Position numbers and translations under genes: made by a program. Positions 8,750-17,634 of a DNA stretch of 58,473 nucleotides are shown here, piece by piece. A model generated the notes under the pieces. The model did not search any database and had not been told where the DNA came from. It worked only from the letters and a program-made list of their open reading frames with translations. The DNA is from a virus, in IMG/VR virus record IMGVR_UViG_3300028394_000086, positions 1 to 58,473 of that record. One strand, written 5' to 3'. Each line of letters starts with the position of its first letter. Positions within the stretch are counted from its first letter, which is position 1.

Positions 8750-9841
8750 ATGTCAGTTCAGGACACAAATGTCGATAAGCTCGACGTACAAGAAGCAAAG
8801 AGAGCGAGCTTCGGCGTTAATGCTGAGGTTCCTGAGCCTACTGGAGCAAATGCATCACCTCCCGGTGGTTCACAGAATTCTGGTGATAGAACAAACCCAA
8901 TGCAGGGTTCTAGCGTTAAGCCATATACAAAGGTTGGTATGATTAACAATATGATCCAAGCTCTTTCAGGAATGAAGAAGGCCGAAGTATCCATGGCTTA
9001 TGATTCATTCAATGGCGATAAGACAAACCCAATGCAGGGTTCATCTGTTAATCCAAAGGGTCGCATGGCTGAGTCCAAGATTGCCCGTCTAACAAAGGAA
9101 GACCTCGACGTGTCCGATGATATCAAGGCCATTTTTGAAGGCACCGACGTTTCTGCTGATTTCATTGCTCGCGCAACTGAAGTATTTGAAGCAGCCGTTC
9201 TAACCAAGGTCAATGAGCAGATTTCTGTTCTTGACGAAAGATTTGAATTGGCTCTATCCGAAGAAACAGAAAGCCTAGGCGAGTCACTAGTTGAGCGCGT
9301 AGACACATATCTTGACTATGTTGTTGAGAGTTGGATGGAAAATAATGCCGTTGCTGTAGAGCGCGGTCTAAAGGCTGAGATCGTAGAAGGTTTCATGAAG
9401 GGTCTTAAGGATCTATTCACAGAACACTACATCGACATTCCAGATGAAGCCGTTGATGTAACCGAAGAACTAGCTGACCAGGTTGAAGTTCTCGAGGCTG
9501 TTATCAACGAAGAAATCGAAAAGAATATTGAGCTAACAGCTCAGATCAAAGAATTTGAGCGTGTAATTGCGTTCAATGAAGTTTCAGAAGGTCTTGCAGA
9601 TACGCAGTACGCAAAACTACAATCGCTTTCTGAAGCAGTTGACTTCGATGACATTGAGTCATACCAGAAGAAGATTGCTACCCTTCGTGAGAGTTACTTC
9701 CCAACAAGGGGTTCGGCCGGCCCCCTAAACGAAAGTGTAACACTCGATGAGGAACCAGTGGGCGAAGAAATCGCTGAAAAGCAGGTTCCAGGCGAAATGG
9801 CTGCTTACATGTCTGCGATTACTCGCGGTATCAGAAAGTAA
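8750..9841 (+). CDS. 22: Prohead core scaffold protein gp22
   Basis: 363 aa, very acidic and helical, as expected for the major core scaffold. I chose ATG 8750 because GGAG (8738-8741) is 8 nt upstream of it but only 2 nt from the earlier in-frame ATG at 8744. The N-terminal 110 residues contain two copies of TNPMQGSSV (around residues 46 and 93) in similar surroundings. L-x-E sequences such as SLSEAV are candidate gp21 cleavage sites. It is placed between gp21 and gp23 as in T4. Confidence 0.88.
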   Translation: MSVQDTNVDKLDVQEAKRASFGVNAEVPEPTGANASPPGGSQNSGDRTNPMQGSSVKPYTKVGMINNMIQALSGMKKAEVSMAYDSFNGDKTNPMQGSSVNPKGRMAESKIARLTKEDLDVSDDIKAIFEGTDVSADFIARATEVFEAAVLTKVNEQISVLDERFELALSEETESLGESLVERVDTYLDYVVESWMENNAVAVERGLKAEIVEGFMKGLKDLFTEHYIDIPDEAVDVTEELADQVEVLEAVINEEIEKNIELTAQIKEFERVIAFNEVSEGLADTQYAKLQSLSEAVDFDDIESYQKKIATLRESYFPTRGSAGPLNESVTLDEEPVGEEIAEKQVPGEMAAYMSAITRGIRK

Positions 9842-9881
9842 GTTTTTATAACATTAGTTGAAATCAATAAGGAGAACTAAC

Positions 9882-11273
9882 ATGCAATCTCTGAATGAAC
9901 AAGTTCAGAAAAAGTGGCAGCCAGTCCTGGAGCATAATGACCTTGCTCCAATTCAGGACGCGCATCGCCGCTCAGTAGTAGCACAGCTTCTAGAAAATCA
10001 GGAAAAGTCTGCTCGCGAACAAGGTTTTGGATCTGGTGGTTACCAGGCTCCATCACTACTAGGTGAAACAGCTCCAACAAACGCTATGGGTGCTTCGTCA
10101 TCTTCAGCCGCAGCTGGTTCTATCGACACATTTGATCCAGTGCTTATCTCATTGGTTCGTCGTTCTATGCCTAACCTAATTGCGTATGATATCTGCGGCG
10201 TTCAGCCAATGACAGGTCCAACAGGACTTATCTTTGCAATGCGTTCACGTTACACATCACAGACTGGCACAGAAGCTCTCTTCAACGAGGCTAACACAAC
10301 CTTCTCTGCATCTGCTAAGGGTAATACAGCATCTTCATTCGTTGTTGCTAACACCTCAGTACGTTCACAGTCTGGTTCTGATCCAACTGGTCGTGTTACA
10401 GCCGGTGCTGCTGGCTATAACATGTCAACAGGTATGACTACTGCTCGTGCAGAAGCTCTTGGTGACGGTCGTGGTAACGATTTCCAGGAAATGGCATTCA
10501 GCATTGAGAAGGTTGCTGTAACCGCAGTTAGCCGCGCTCTCAAGGCAGAATACACAATGGAACTTGCACAGGATCTTAAGGCCATTCACGGTCTTGACGC
10601 TGAGCAGGAACTATCAAACATTCTTGCTGCTGAAATCCTTGCTGAAATCAACCGTGAAGTTGTTCGTACAATCAACTACACTGCTACAGCCGGCGCTCAG
10701 GAAAACGTAACTTCAACTGGTACGTTTAACCTAGACGTTGACTCTAACGGTCGTTGGATGGTAGAAAAGTTCAAGGGGCTATTGTTCCAGATTGAACGCG
10801 AAGCTAACCAAATTGCCAAGGCAACTCGTCGTGGTAAGGGTAACGTAATCATCTGCGGTTCTGACGTAGCTTCGGCTCTTCAGATGGCAGGCGTTCTTGA
10901 TTACACTCCAGCTCTTGCAAACAATCTAAACGTGGACGACACAGGCAATACCTTCGCTGGTGTTCTTGGTGGTCGTATCAAGGTTTACATTGATCCATAC
11001 TTCTCTTCTGCATCTGGTAAGCAGTATTTCACAATCGGCTATAAGGGCTCTTCAGCATTCGACGCTGGTCTGTTCTATTGCCCATACGTACCACTTCAGA
11101 TGGTTCGTGCGGTTGGTGAAAACACCTTCCAGCCAAAGATCGGCTTCAAGACTCGTTACGGAATGGTTGCAAACCCATTTGCAACGACAGATGCCACTGG
11201 TGCTATCGGTGCGTTCGGCGATGCCCGCGCAAACCTTTACTACCGCTTTGTGCAGGTCACAAACCTTATGTAA
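9882..11273 (+). CDS. 23: Major capsid protein gp23
   Basis: 463 aa. Start ATG 9882 follows AAGGAG; a longer reading from TTG 9858 would run through that ribosome site and is rejected. The N-terminal propeptide ends at a gp21-type site, SLLGE|TAPTN, near residue 62, comparable to the cut at residue 65 in T4. Typical capsid stretches include FDPVLISLVRRSMPNLIAYDICGVQPM, TGLIFAMRSRY and the C-terminal GFKTRYGMVANPF. It assembles hexamers of the head. A weak late-box variant (TATAACAT) lies at 9847 and a double-hairpin terminator region follows. Confidence 0.96.
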   Translation: MQSLNEQVQKKWQPVLEHNDLAPIQDAHRRSVVAQLLENQEKSAREQGFGSGGYQAPSLLGETAPTNAMGASSSSAAAGSIDTFDPVLISLVRRSMPNLIAYDICGVQPMTGPTGLIFAMRSRYTSQTGTEALFNEANTTFSASAKGNTASSFVVANTSVRSQSGSDPTGRVTAGAAGYNMSTGMTTARAEALGDGRGNDFQEMAFSIEKVAVTAVSRALKAEYTMELAQDLKAIHGLDAEQELSNILAAEILAEINREVVRTINYTATAGAQENVTSTGTFNLDVDSNGRWMVEKFKGLLFQIEREANQIAKATRRGKGNVIICGSDVASALQMAGVLDYTPALANNLNVDDTGNTFAGVLGGRIKVYIDPYFSSASGKQYFTIGYKGSSAFDAGLFYCPYVPLQMVRAVGENTFQPKIGFKTRYGMVANPFATTDATGAIGAFGDARANLYYRFVQVTNLM

Positions 11274-11275
11274 TA

Positions 11276-11301
11276 AAAACCTCGCTGATTCAAAGGCGAG
11301 G
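11276..11301 (-). terminator. Leftward intrinsic terminator
   Basis: CCTCGC and GCGAGG pair across a 10-nt loop (11280-11301). On the + strand no T-run follows, but AAAAA precedes the stem, so read leftward it is a stem followed by TTTTT. It would end a minus-strand transcript from the promoter at 11945-11973. Confidence 0.6.
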
Positions 11302-11330
11302 CAATACAAGACGGGTTCAAACCGCAAACT

Positions 11331-11358
11331 GGGAGGGCAGAAATGCTCTCCCTTTTTT
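11331..11358 (+). terminator. Intrinsic terminator after gp23
   Basis: GGGAGGGCA and TGCTCTCCC pair (one G-T pair) around a GAAA-type loop and are followed by TTTTTT. It ends the capsid transcript just before the next late promoter. Confidence 0.88.
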
Positions 11359-11360
11359 AT

Positions 11361-11368
11361 TATAAATA
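11361..11368 (+). promoter_or_regulatory. Late promoter giving a leaderless mRNA
   Basis: Exact TATAAATA. With the T4 late spacing (box at -13 to -6) +1 falls at 11374, which is the A of the start codon of the next gene. Confidence 0.8.
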
Positions 11369-11373
11369 GTCGT

Positions 11374-11919
11374 ATGTCAGTATATCAGAATCAACCAGAT
11401 AACATCAATATGCTCGGGCAAAATGGTTTTCAGTTTGCTATCAAGCGACTGCCAACCGTGAACTATTTTGCTCAAGCTGTTTCTATTCCAGCCATCTCTA
11501 TGAATGCTATTGAGTCACCAACTCCATTTGCGTTTGTACCACGCCCAGGAGATAGATTGACTTATGATCCATTGTCTGTTACATTTAAGGTTGATGAGGA
11601 TCTAAAGAACTATTTTGAAATTCAGAAGTGGCTTGTTGGTCTTGGGCACCCTGACGATCTTGGGCAGACACGCGACCTATCAAAAGACATTCGTAATAAC
11701 TCAGTTGGTTTTAGACCAGTTGGTAATGCAACAACATTCGTATCAGACGCAGTTCTTTCTGTCTTGACCAGTGCTAAGAATTTAAATATCAATATCTTCT
11801 TTTATGATTGCTTCCCAATCTCACTTACAGAACTAGCATTTACGTCTACCAATACAACAATTGATTATCTCGAAGCGACAGCGGTATTCAGATATCGTAA
11901 ATATGCCCTAGACGAGTAA
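11374..11919 (+). CDS. Tail-tube-like virion protein (gp19/gp54-type)
   Basis: 181 aa. The sequence GFQFAIKRLPTVNYFAQAVSIPAISM, RLTYDPLSVTFKVDEDLKNYFEI and the C-terminal beta-strand pattern resemble tube and baseplate-tube proteins of marine and rhizobial T4-like phages. It may be a tube initiator or a second tube-like protein; which one is uncertain. An open frame runs in from within gp23, but the late promoter and terminator place the start at ATG 11374. There is no ribosome site and no room for one, so translation is probably leaderless. Confidence 0.7.
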   Translation: MSVYQNQPDNINMLGQNGFQFAIKRLPTVNYFAQAVSIPAISMNAIESPTPFAFVPRPGDRLTYDPLSVTFKVDEDLKNYFEIQKWLVGLGHPDDLGQTRDLSKDIRNNSVGFRPVGNATTFVSDAVLSVLTSAKNLNINIFFYDCFPISLTELAFTSTNTTIDYLEATAVFRYRKYALDE

Positions 11920-11944
11920 TAGACTGACCCGATACAACATCCTT

Positions 11945-11973
11945 ATTATACCTCAGATATAGTCGTTTGTCAA
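11945..11973 (-). promoter_or_regulatory. Leftward consensus sigma70 promoter (antisense)
   Basis: On the minus strand: TTGACA, 17 nt, TATAAT, a perfect match. It fires against the 3' end of the tail-tube-like gene. The first bases downstream (AAGGATGTTGTA) recur exactly at the second leftward promoter, 43281-43309. Confidence 0.75.
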
Positions 11974-11986
11974 TACAAATAATGCA

Positions 11987-12015
11987 TTGACAAAGCTCAA
12001 ACTTAATGGTATTAT
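11987..12015 (+). promoter_or_regulatory. Early promoter of uvsY, leaderless
   Basis: TTGACA, 17 nt, TATTAT. Six bases separate the -10 box from ATG 12022, so +1 is the A of the start codon. The -35 is only 13 bp from the -35 of the leftward promoter, forming a divergent pair. Confidence 0.85.
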
Positions 12016-12021
12016 ATACAT

Positions 12022-12459
12022 ATGAAACTTGAAGATATCCTTGAGAACTGGTCAAAAGACGCGCTATATGACGATCTTAACCTAGATCGCGATAGCCTCG
12101 CAATCTCTTCCCTTCACGCCAAATATATTCAAATCTTAGCCATTGAAAGGTCGCTTCTGAGATCATGCATGGCTAAGAAAAAAGGTCTGTATAAGGACTT
12201 GCGTGAGTATTACCTTGGTTCACTAAACAATCCCGATGACCTCGAGCGCATGAGCCGTGAACCTTTTCTTCACAAGGTGTTGAAGAATGAGGTTCATAAC
12301 TATGTGGATTCTGATAGCGAATTGATGAAGCTAGACAACCGCATCTCTATGCAGGAAGAAAAGGTAGAGACACTAACCTCAATCATCAAAGCAATTCATC
12401 AGCGTGGTTATGATATCAAGTCCGCTATTGAGTGGAGAAAGTTCACGAATGGATTCTGA
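12022..12459 (+). CDS. uvsY: Recombination mediator UvsY
   Basis: 145 aa (T4: 137 aa). The N-terminus MKLEDILENWSKD matches T4 MRLEDLQEELKKD, which fixes the start, and the helical end (SIIKAIHQRGYDIKSAIEWRKF) matches T4 AIKSRGFAIKHIQDMRAF. UvsY loads UvsX recombinase onto gp32-coated single strands. It heads a uvsY-uvsW-55-47-46 operon, and its end overlaps uvsW by 11 nt. The mRNA is predicted to be leaderless. Confidence 0.9.
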   Translation: MKLEDILENWSKDALYDDLNLDRDSLAISSLHAKYIQILAIERSLLRSCMAKKKGLYKDLREYYLGSLNNPDDLERMSREPFLHKVLKNEVHNYVDSDSELMKLDNRISMQEEKVETLTSIIKAIHQRGYDIKSAIEWRKFTNGF

Positions 12460-13939
12460 TATCAGATTGCACAAAGTAAATGAAGCTTTTATTAGTGTTG
12501 AGTGTGACCCTGGTATTGCAAGAGAACTGGCTGAGCATCTTACGTTTGAAGTGCCTGGTGCTAAGTATAGCCCCGCATTCAAAGCAAAACATTGGGACGG
12601 TAAGATCCGTCTATTCAACTCTCGCAACAATCAAATCTACCACGGCCTCTCACGCGAGGTAATGCGTTGGGGGCAAGAGCATGATTACACCGTAGAGTCG
12701 GTTGATGGTTTTGACGCAACAGAAGAATTCTCACTGGCTGAAGCTAAAGAATTTGCACATTCGCTCGGGCTTCCGTTCGAACCCCACGATCATCAACTAC
12801 GCGCATTTGCTCTTGCTGTTAGGAACAAACGCTGTGTTTTGGTTTCTCCTACTGGTTCTGGTAAATCACTTATCATCTATCTTTTGACGAGGTACTATGA
12901 CTGCCGTACTCTTATTATTGTGCCAACTATTTCTTTGGTGCACCAGTTGTATTCTGATTTTGCCGACTATGGTTTTGTATCTGATGAGTTCGTTCACCGA
13001 ATTTTTGGAGGGCAAGACAAACAAACAGATAAACCAGTTGTTATCTCAACCTGGCAATCCGTTTACGAAATGGATAAAAGATTTTTCGAATCTTTTGAGT
13101 TGATTGTCGGTGACGAAGCACATCTGTTCAAAGCACAGAGCCTTACTAAGATTATGACGTCCATGGTCAATACTCAGTATCGCTTTGGTCTCACGGGTAC
13201 GCTTGATGGCTCACAGGTCAATGAATTGGTACTCGAAGGTCTGTTTGGTCCAGCAACCAAGATCATCTCCTCACGCGAACTAATGGATAAAGGCACACTT
13301 GCTGATTTGAAAATCAAAGTTCTGGTGTTGAATCATCCTGTTGCAGAAGCAAAGAAACTAAAAGGTGGTACATATCAAGATGAAATTGCACACATTATTT
13401 CTTTTGAACCTCGCAATAAATTCATTCGTAATCTTGCTGTATCTCTCGCGGGGAATACACTGATCCTTTATTCATATGTTGAAAAGCACGGTGCTATTTT
13501 GTATGATATGATCGGTGAGAAAGCAGGCAATCGCAAGGTGTTTTTCGTTCACGGTGGCGTTGATGGTGAAGAGCGTGAGGCCATCCGCGCTATCGTTGAG
13601 AAGGAAAAAGATGCTATCATCGTTGCGTCCTACGGCACCTTTAGTACAGGCATAAATATCAAGAACCTACATAATGTCATATTCGCAAGCCCAACTAAAA
13701 GCCGCGTTAGAACTATGCAATCAGTCGGGCGCGGCTTGCGCGTATCGGATACCAAAGACAGTATGACACTATTTGATATTGCAGACAATCTTACTATCGG
13801 CAATAATAAGAACTTCACATTGAACCACCTTATTGAACGTGTGAAGATGTACAACTCTGAGGGGTTTGCATATGAAATGCACACCATCAAACTAAAGGAG
13901 AGTTCTAATGACCGAAGTGTATTATTTGAAGATGAATAA
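12449..13939 (+). CDS. uvsW: Recombination helicase UvsW
   Basis: 496 aa superfamily 2 helicase (T4: 587 aa). It has a small N-terminal DNA-binding region with KHWDGKIRLFN, Walker A SPTGSGKS (about 133-140), DEAH box GDEAHLFKA and motif VI VGRGLRVSD. It drives branch migration and R-loop removal in the shift from origin- to recombination-dependent replication. ATG 12449 overlaps the uvsY end and has GGAG upstream; the frame extends to 12404 without support. It overlaps the next gene by 32 nt. Confidence 0.93.
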   Translation: MDSDIRLHKVNEAFISVECDPGIARELAEHLTFEVPGAKYSPAFKAKHWDGKIRLFNSRNNQIYHGLSREVMRWGQEHDYTVESVDGFDATEEFSLAEAKEFAHSLGLPFEPHDHQLRAFALAVRNKRCVLVSPTGSGKSLIIYLLTRYYDCRTLIIVPTISLVHQLYSDFADYGFVSDEFVHRIFGGQDKQTDKPVVISTWQSVYEMDKRFFESFELIVGDEAHLFKAQSLTKIMTSMVNTQYRFGLTGTLDGSQVNELVLEGLFGPATKIISSRELMDKGTLADLKIKVLVLNHPVAEAKKLKGGTYQDEIAHIISFEPRNKFIRNLAVSLAGNTLILYSYVEKHGAILYDMIGEKAGNRKVFFVHGGVDGEEREAIRAIVEKEKDAIIVASYGTFSTGINIKNLHNVIFASPTKSRVRTMQSVGRGLRVSDTKDSMTLFDIADNLTIGNNKNFTLNHLIERVKMYNSEGFAYEMHTIKLKESSNDRSVLFEDE

Positions 13940-14270
13940 CGGTGATGATCTCCTATGCACCTACGAAGGTGAGGACGAGGATTGTCTTTATGTTTGTCAG
14001 CCATTCGTCGTTGATGCCACACCAAATCTTGACACTGGCATATTGACAACAACTATAATGCGTTGGATTCCATTTGATTCGCTCATGGAAACCAAAATAA
14101 CTATTGACAAATGCAACGTAATGGTGTATTCTCAAGTAGAATTAGATATCGCAGAACGCTACCAACGCACCCTTATTATGCTGGAAGAGAAGCGTAAGTA
14201 TGAAGCGCGCCAAGAAATGATTCGCGATATGGCCGAATCTGCAAATGGCATTAGCTTATCAATCCACTAG
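13908..14270 (+). CDS. Small Sm-like-fold candidate protein
   Basis: 120 aa, starting within the end of uvsW after a strong AAGGAG. The body is beta-rich: YYLKMNNGDDLLCTYEG, then LYVCQPFVV, a spacer, RWIPFDSL, and ITIDKCNVMVYSQVELDIAERYQ; the tail is a charged helix. It aligns nearly without gaps to the 103-aa protein at 33720-34031, so the two are paralogues of a family common in T4-like phages. The strand pattern suggests an Sm-like barrel, but function is unknown. Confidence 0.7.
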   Translation: MTEVYYLKMNNGDDLLCTYEGEDEDCLYVCQPFVVDATPNLDTGILTTTIMRWIPFDSLMETKITIDKCNVMVYSQVELDIAERYQRTLIMLEEKRKYEARQEMIRDMAESANGISLSIH

Positions 14271-14279
14271 GAGTATATT

Positions 14280-14870
14280 ATGACTGAAGAATTAGCGCCA
14301 ATTACCTATGCCAAACCACCTAAGAAGAAAAAGCATTATGTGAATAATGTCGATTTGTTTGATGCCTTGGTAATTCATAGAGTTAAGGTGCAAGAGGCTA
14401 AGGAATCTGGTAAGCAATTGCCTCGCATCCCGCATTATATCGGCGAAGCGATTATGAAGATTGCGACACACCTTGCGTACAAGCCAAACTTCTCAAACTA
14501 CACATTCCGCGAGGAAATGATTTCAGATGGCATCGAGAATTGCCTGCTGTATCTGAATAACTTTGACCCTGCGAAATCTAAGAACCCATTCGCATACTTC
14601 ACACAGATTATTTACTTTGCATTCCTTCGCCGTATTCAGCGTGAGAAGCGTCACCTATATACCAAGTATGCAGCCATCGAGCAAGCAAACATTATGGGTG
14701 CTACATCTGAAAATCAAGGCGGTGATATTAGGTCTTATGATACGGACATCAAGTATGGTGAGTGGTCACAAGAACAGATGGAACGCTTTATGAAAGACTT
14801 TGAAGATTCCAGCATTGCTAAGAAAGCTAAGGCGGCTGAAACTAAAGAAGCGAAGGTGAATCCACAATGA
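14280..14870 (+). CDS. 55: Late-transcription sigma factor gp55
   Basis: 196 aa (T4: 185 aa). The RIPHYIGEAIMKIATHLAYKPNFSNYTFREEMISDGIENCLLYL block is the conserved gp55 core related to sigma region 2, followed by NPFAYFTQIIYFAFLRRIQREKRH. It directs host RNA polymerase to TATAAATA late promoters, several of which occur in this window. Its stop overlaps the gp47 start (ATGA). Confidence 0.95.
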   Translation: MTEELAPITYAKPPKKKKHYVNNVDLFDALVIHRVKVQEAKESGKQLPRIPHYIGEAIMKIATHLAYKPNFSNYTFREEMISDGIENCLLYLNNFDPAKSKNPFAYFTQIIYFAFLRRIQREKRHLYTKYAAIEQANIMGATSENQGGDIRSYDTDIKYGEWSQEQMERFMKDFEDSSIAKKAKAAETKEAKVNPQ

Positions 14871-15925
14871 AGATTGCACTTATCACTGATACGCACTGGG
14901 GTGTGCGTAATGACAATTCCACATTTCTCGACAACAACAAGAAATTCTTAGATGACATTTTCTTTCCGTATCTCGATACTCATGGCATTGACACTGTTAT
15001 CCATCTCGGTGATTTGGTTGACCGTCGTAAATATCTTAATATCAATACAGCTAAGCGACTACGAGAAGATTTTATTAGACCGCTACACCAAAGAGAAATC
15101 CGCCCTCATCTTATCATCGGAAATCACGATACCTATTTCAAAAATACCAACTCTGTAAATTCAATCAGAGAAATCTATGGAAATGATTTCTGTATCTATG
15201 AGTCCGCTAGAGAGGTAAAAGTTGATGGCGTTCCAATTCTTTTCATTCCATGGATCTGCGATGATAACCGCGATGAAACGCTACAGCTTATCAGCACAAC
15301 AAACGCTCAAATCTGCATGGGCCACCTCGAGCTTGCAGGTTTTGAAATGTATCGAGGTAGTCCAGTCAGCCATGGAGATGATCGTGGTTTGTTTGGTAGG
15401 TTCGACATGGTACTTAGCGGTCATTATCATCACAGGTCTTCTGCTGGGAACATTCACTACCTTGGTAGCCATGCTGAGTTTACTTGGAGCGACTACGATG
15501 ACCCCAAAGGATTCCATATCCTTGATACGGAAACTCGTGAACTGGCGTTTATAGAAAACCCATTCAAGATGTTCCGCAAAATGTGGTACAATGACAAAGA
15601 CATTACCACCGAAGCTTTGCTTGACAGAGACTTTTCAAAATACGCAGGTGCGTATGTGAAGCTTATCGTGCAGGGTAAAGATAATCCTTTCGCGTTCGAT
15701 TTGTTTACCACGAAACTTTATGAAGCCAATCCTATCGAAGTGGTAATCGTTGAAGACCATCGCAACATGGACACCATTGACGAGAATGACCTATTGAACG
15801 AGGCCGAAGATACCCTTACGATTTTGTCTAAGTATATTGGCACACTAGAAACAAGCGTTGACACAAAAGAGCTTGACAATCTAATGCATTCTCTATACAA
15901 TGAAGCAATGAAAATGGAAGTTTGA
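14867..15925 (+). CDS. 47: Recombination nuclease subunit gp47 (SbcD/Mre11-like)
   Basis: 352 aa (T4: 339 aa). Metallophosphoesterase motifs appear in order: DTHWG (residues 8-12), LGDLVDRR, GNHDTYF, GHLE and GHYHHR. With gp46 it resects DNA ends to start recombination and host DNA breakdown. It is coupled to gp55 upstream and gp46 downstream by overlapping ATGA/TGATG codons. Confidence 0.95.
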   Translation: MKIALITDTHWGVRNDNSTFLDNNKKFLDDIFFPYLDTHGIDTVIHLGDLVDRRKYLNINTAKRLREDFIRPLHQREIRPHLIIGNHDTYFKNTNSVNSIREIYGNDFCIYESAREVKVDGVPILFIPWICDDNRDETLQLISTTNAQICMGHLELAGFEMYRGSPVSHGDDRGLFGRFDMVLSGHYHHRSSAGNIHYLGSHAEFTWSDYDDPKGFHILDTETRELAFIENPFKMFRKMWYNDKDITTEALLDRDFSKYAGAYVKLIVQGKDNPFAFDLFTTKLYEANPIEVVIVEDHRNMDTIDENDLLNEAEDTLTILSKYIGTLETSVDTKELDNLMHSLYNEAMKMEV

Positions 15926-17634
15926 TGATACATTTTACATCCGTTCGTTGGAAGAATTTTCTATCCACTGGCAACGCCTTCACAGAGATTTCACTAGATG
16001 CCAATCCATCAACGCTCATTGTTGGTGAGAATGGTGCTGGTAAATCTACTGTGTTGGATGCATTGTGCTTTTCATTGTATGGTAAGCCATTTCGTAAGAT
16101 CAAAAAGGATCAGCTAGTCAACTCGGTCAATGGCCGAGATGTTATCGTTGAAGTTGAGTTTACTATTGGTGATAAGCAATATCTAATTCGGCGTGGTATC
16201 AAGCCAGCTATCTTTGAAATCATAGAGAATGGCAAGCTCCTAGATCAGGAAGCTGCTGCGCGTGATTATCAAGAGATGCTTGAGAAGAATATTCTGCGGT
16301 TGACAATGAAGTCCTTCACGCAGGTTGTCATTCTTGGTTCGTCATCGTTCGTACCATTCATGCAGCTATCAACTAACAATCGCCGTGAGGTCATTGAAGA
16401 CCTGTTGGACATCCGTGTGTTCTCGTCAATGGCCTTGCTATTGAAGGATCGCGTCACGGGTGCGCGTGAGAACTACAATCTAAACGAACGCGATATGACA
16501 TCCACATCCGATTCCGTTCTTGTCCAAGAAAAGCTTCGCAAGCAGCAAGAGGATCATAAGGGTGAAAAAATCCAAGAGCGCCGTGAGCGCATTGCTGAGC
16601 TGGAACAAGCTATTGATAGTGCGATGGTCAATGCACAGGAAGAGCAAGAAACTATCGCACAGCTAACCGAGTCTACAGATGACCACGATTCTGTGATTGA
16701 GAGGCAACGCAAGCTCCTCGCGTTAGAGAAAAGCTTGACACTAAAGAAGACTAACGCAAAGAAGTCAATCGCATTCTACCACGATAACAATGAGTGCCCA
16801 ACATGCACACAGGATATCGACCAAGCAATCAAGTGTGAGAAGATAGATGAAAAAGAAAAAACAATTGCAGAGATCGAAGCTGCGCTCACTAAGCTATCTG
16901 GAGAAATTGCAACATGCGAAGCTCGTAGAGAAGCGATTGAGCGAGTACTTCGGCAAATCCATAAACATCAATCGAGCCTCAATAGCATCCAAGCCGATGT
17001 TCGCACAAGCCAAAAAGAAATCTCTATCTGGCAAAAAGAAATTGAAGGCCTCGAGAAAGAGACCGTCATTACCAGTCACGACGAAATCATCAAAGACCTA
17101 CAAGAGAAATATAGCAATCTCTTGGAACGCAAAAAGCATCTACTTGCACAGAGAGAAATGCACGATCTGGCAGGAATAATTCTGCGCGACTCAGGTATCA
17201 AGTCTCGAATCATCAAGCAATATGTGCCCGTTATCAATACGCTTGTCAACAAGTACCTTGCTGCTATGGATTTCTTTGTCAAGTTCGAACTAAACGAGCA
17301 ATTTGAAGAAAAGATTTTGTCACGCCATCGCGATGATTTCACATACGATTCATTTAGCGAAGGCGAAAAAATGCGTATCGACCTTTCGCTATTGTTTACA
17401 TGGCGTTCCATCGCTCGTATGAAGAATAGCGTCAACACCAATCTACTTATCCTCGATGAGGTTTTTGATGCCTCGCTTGATGCTAACGGTTGTGACGAGT
17501 TTCTGAAGCTTATACATAATGTGGAAGACACCAACATCTTCGTCATCTCTCATAAGGGCGATGTTCTACAAGATAAGTTCACAAGCACACTCCGATTCAC
17601 AAAACAGAAAAACTTTAGTAGGATGATATCATGA
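15925..17634 (+). CDS. 46: Recombination nuclease subunit gp46 (SbcC/Rad50-like)
   Basis: 569 aa (T4: 560 aa). Walker A GENGAGKST (about 33-41), a long coiled coil, the zinc-hook CPTC (about 291-294), the ABC signature FSEGEKMRIDLSLL and Walker B LLILDEVFD are all present. ATG 15925 overlaps the gp47 stop, so it is preferred over the TTG three bases earlier. It is the ATPase partner of gp47. Confidence 0.95.
   Translation: MIHFTSVRWKNFLSTGNAFTEISLDANPSTLIVGENGAGKSTVLDALCFSLYGKPFRKIKKDQLVNSVNGRDVIVEVEFTIGDKQYLIRRGIKPAIFEIIENGKLLDQEAAARDYQEMLEKNILRLTMKSFTQVVILGSSSFVPFMQLSTNNRREVIEDLLDIRVFSSMALLLKDRVTGARENYNLNERDMTSTSDSVLVQEKLRKQQEDHKGEKIQERRERIAELEQAIDSAMVNAQEEQETIAQLTESTDDHDSVIERQRKLLALEKSLTLKKTNAKKSIAFYHDNNECPTCTQDIDQAIKCEKIDEKEKTIAEIEAALTKLSGEIATCEARREAIERVLRQIHKHQSSLNSIQADVRTSQKEISIWQKEIEGLEKETVITSHDEIIKDLQEKYSNLLERKKHLLAQREMHDLAGIILRDSGIKSRIIKQYVPVINTLVNKYLAAMDFFVKFELNEQFEEKILSRHRDDFTYDSFSEGEKMRIDLSLLFTWRSIARMKNSVNTNLLILDEVFDASLDANGCDEFLKLIHNVEDTNIFVISHKGDVLQDKFTSTLRFTKQKNFSRMIS

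Noticed and set aside
11312-11323. GGTTCAAACC resembling a tRNA T-arm
   Set aside because: No acceptor stem, anticodon arm or D-arm fits around it; it is a small hairpin between two terminators.
10960-11373. Upstream extension of the tail-tube-like frame into gp23
   Set aside because: It would overlap the capsid gene in another frame and cross a strong terminator; the late box places the start at 11374.
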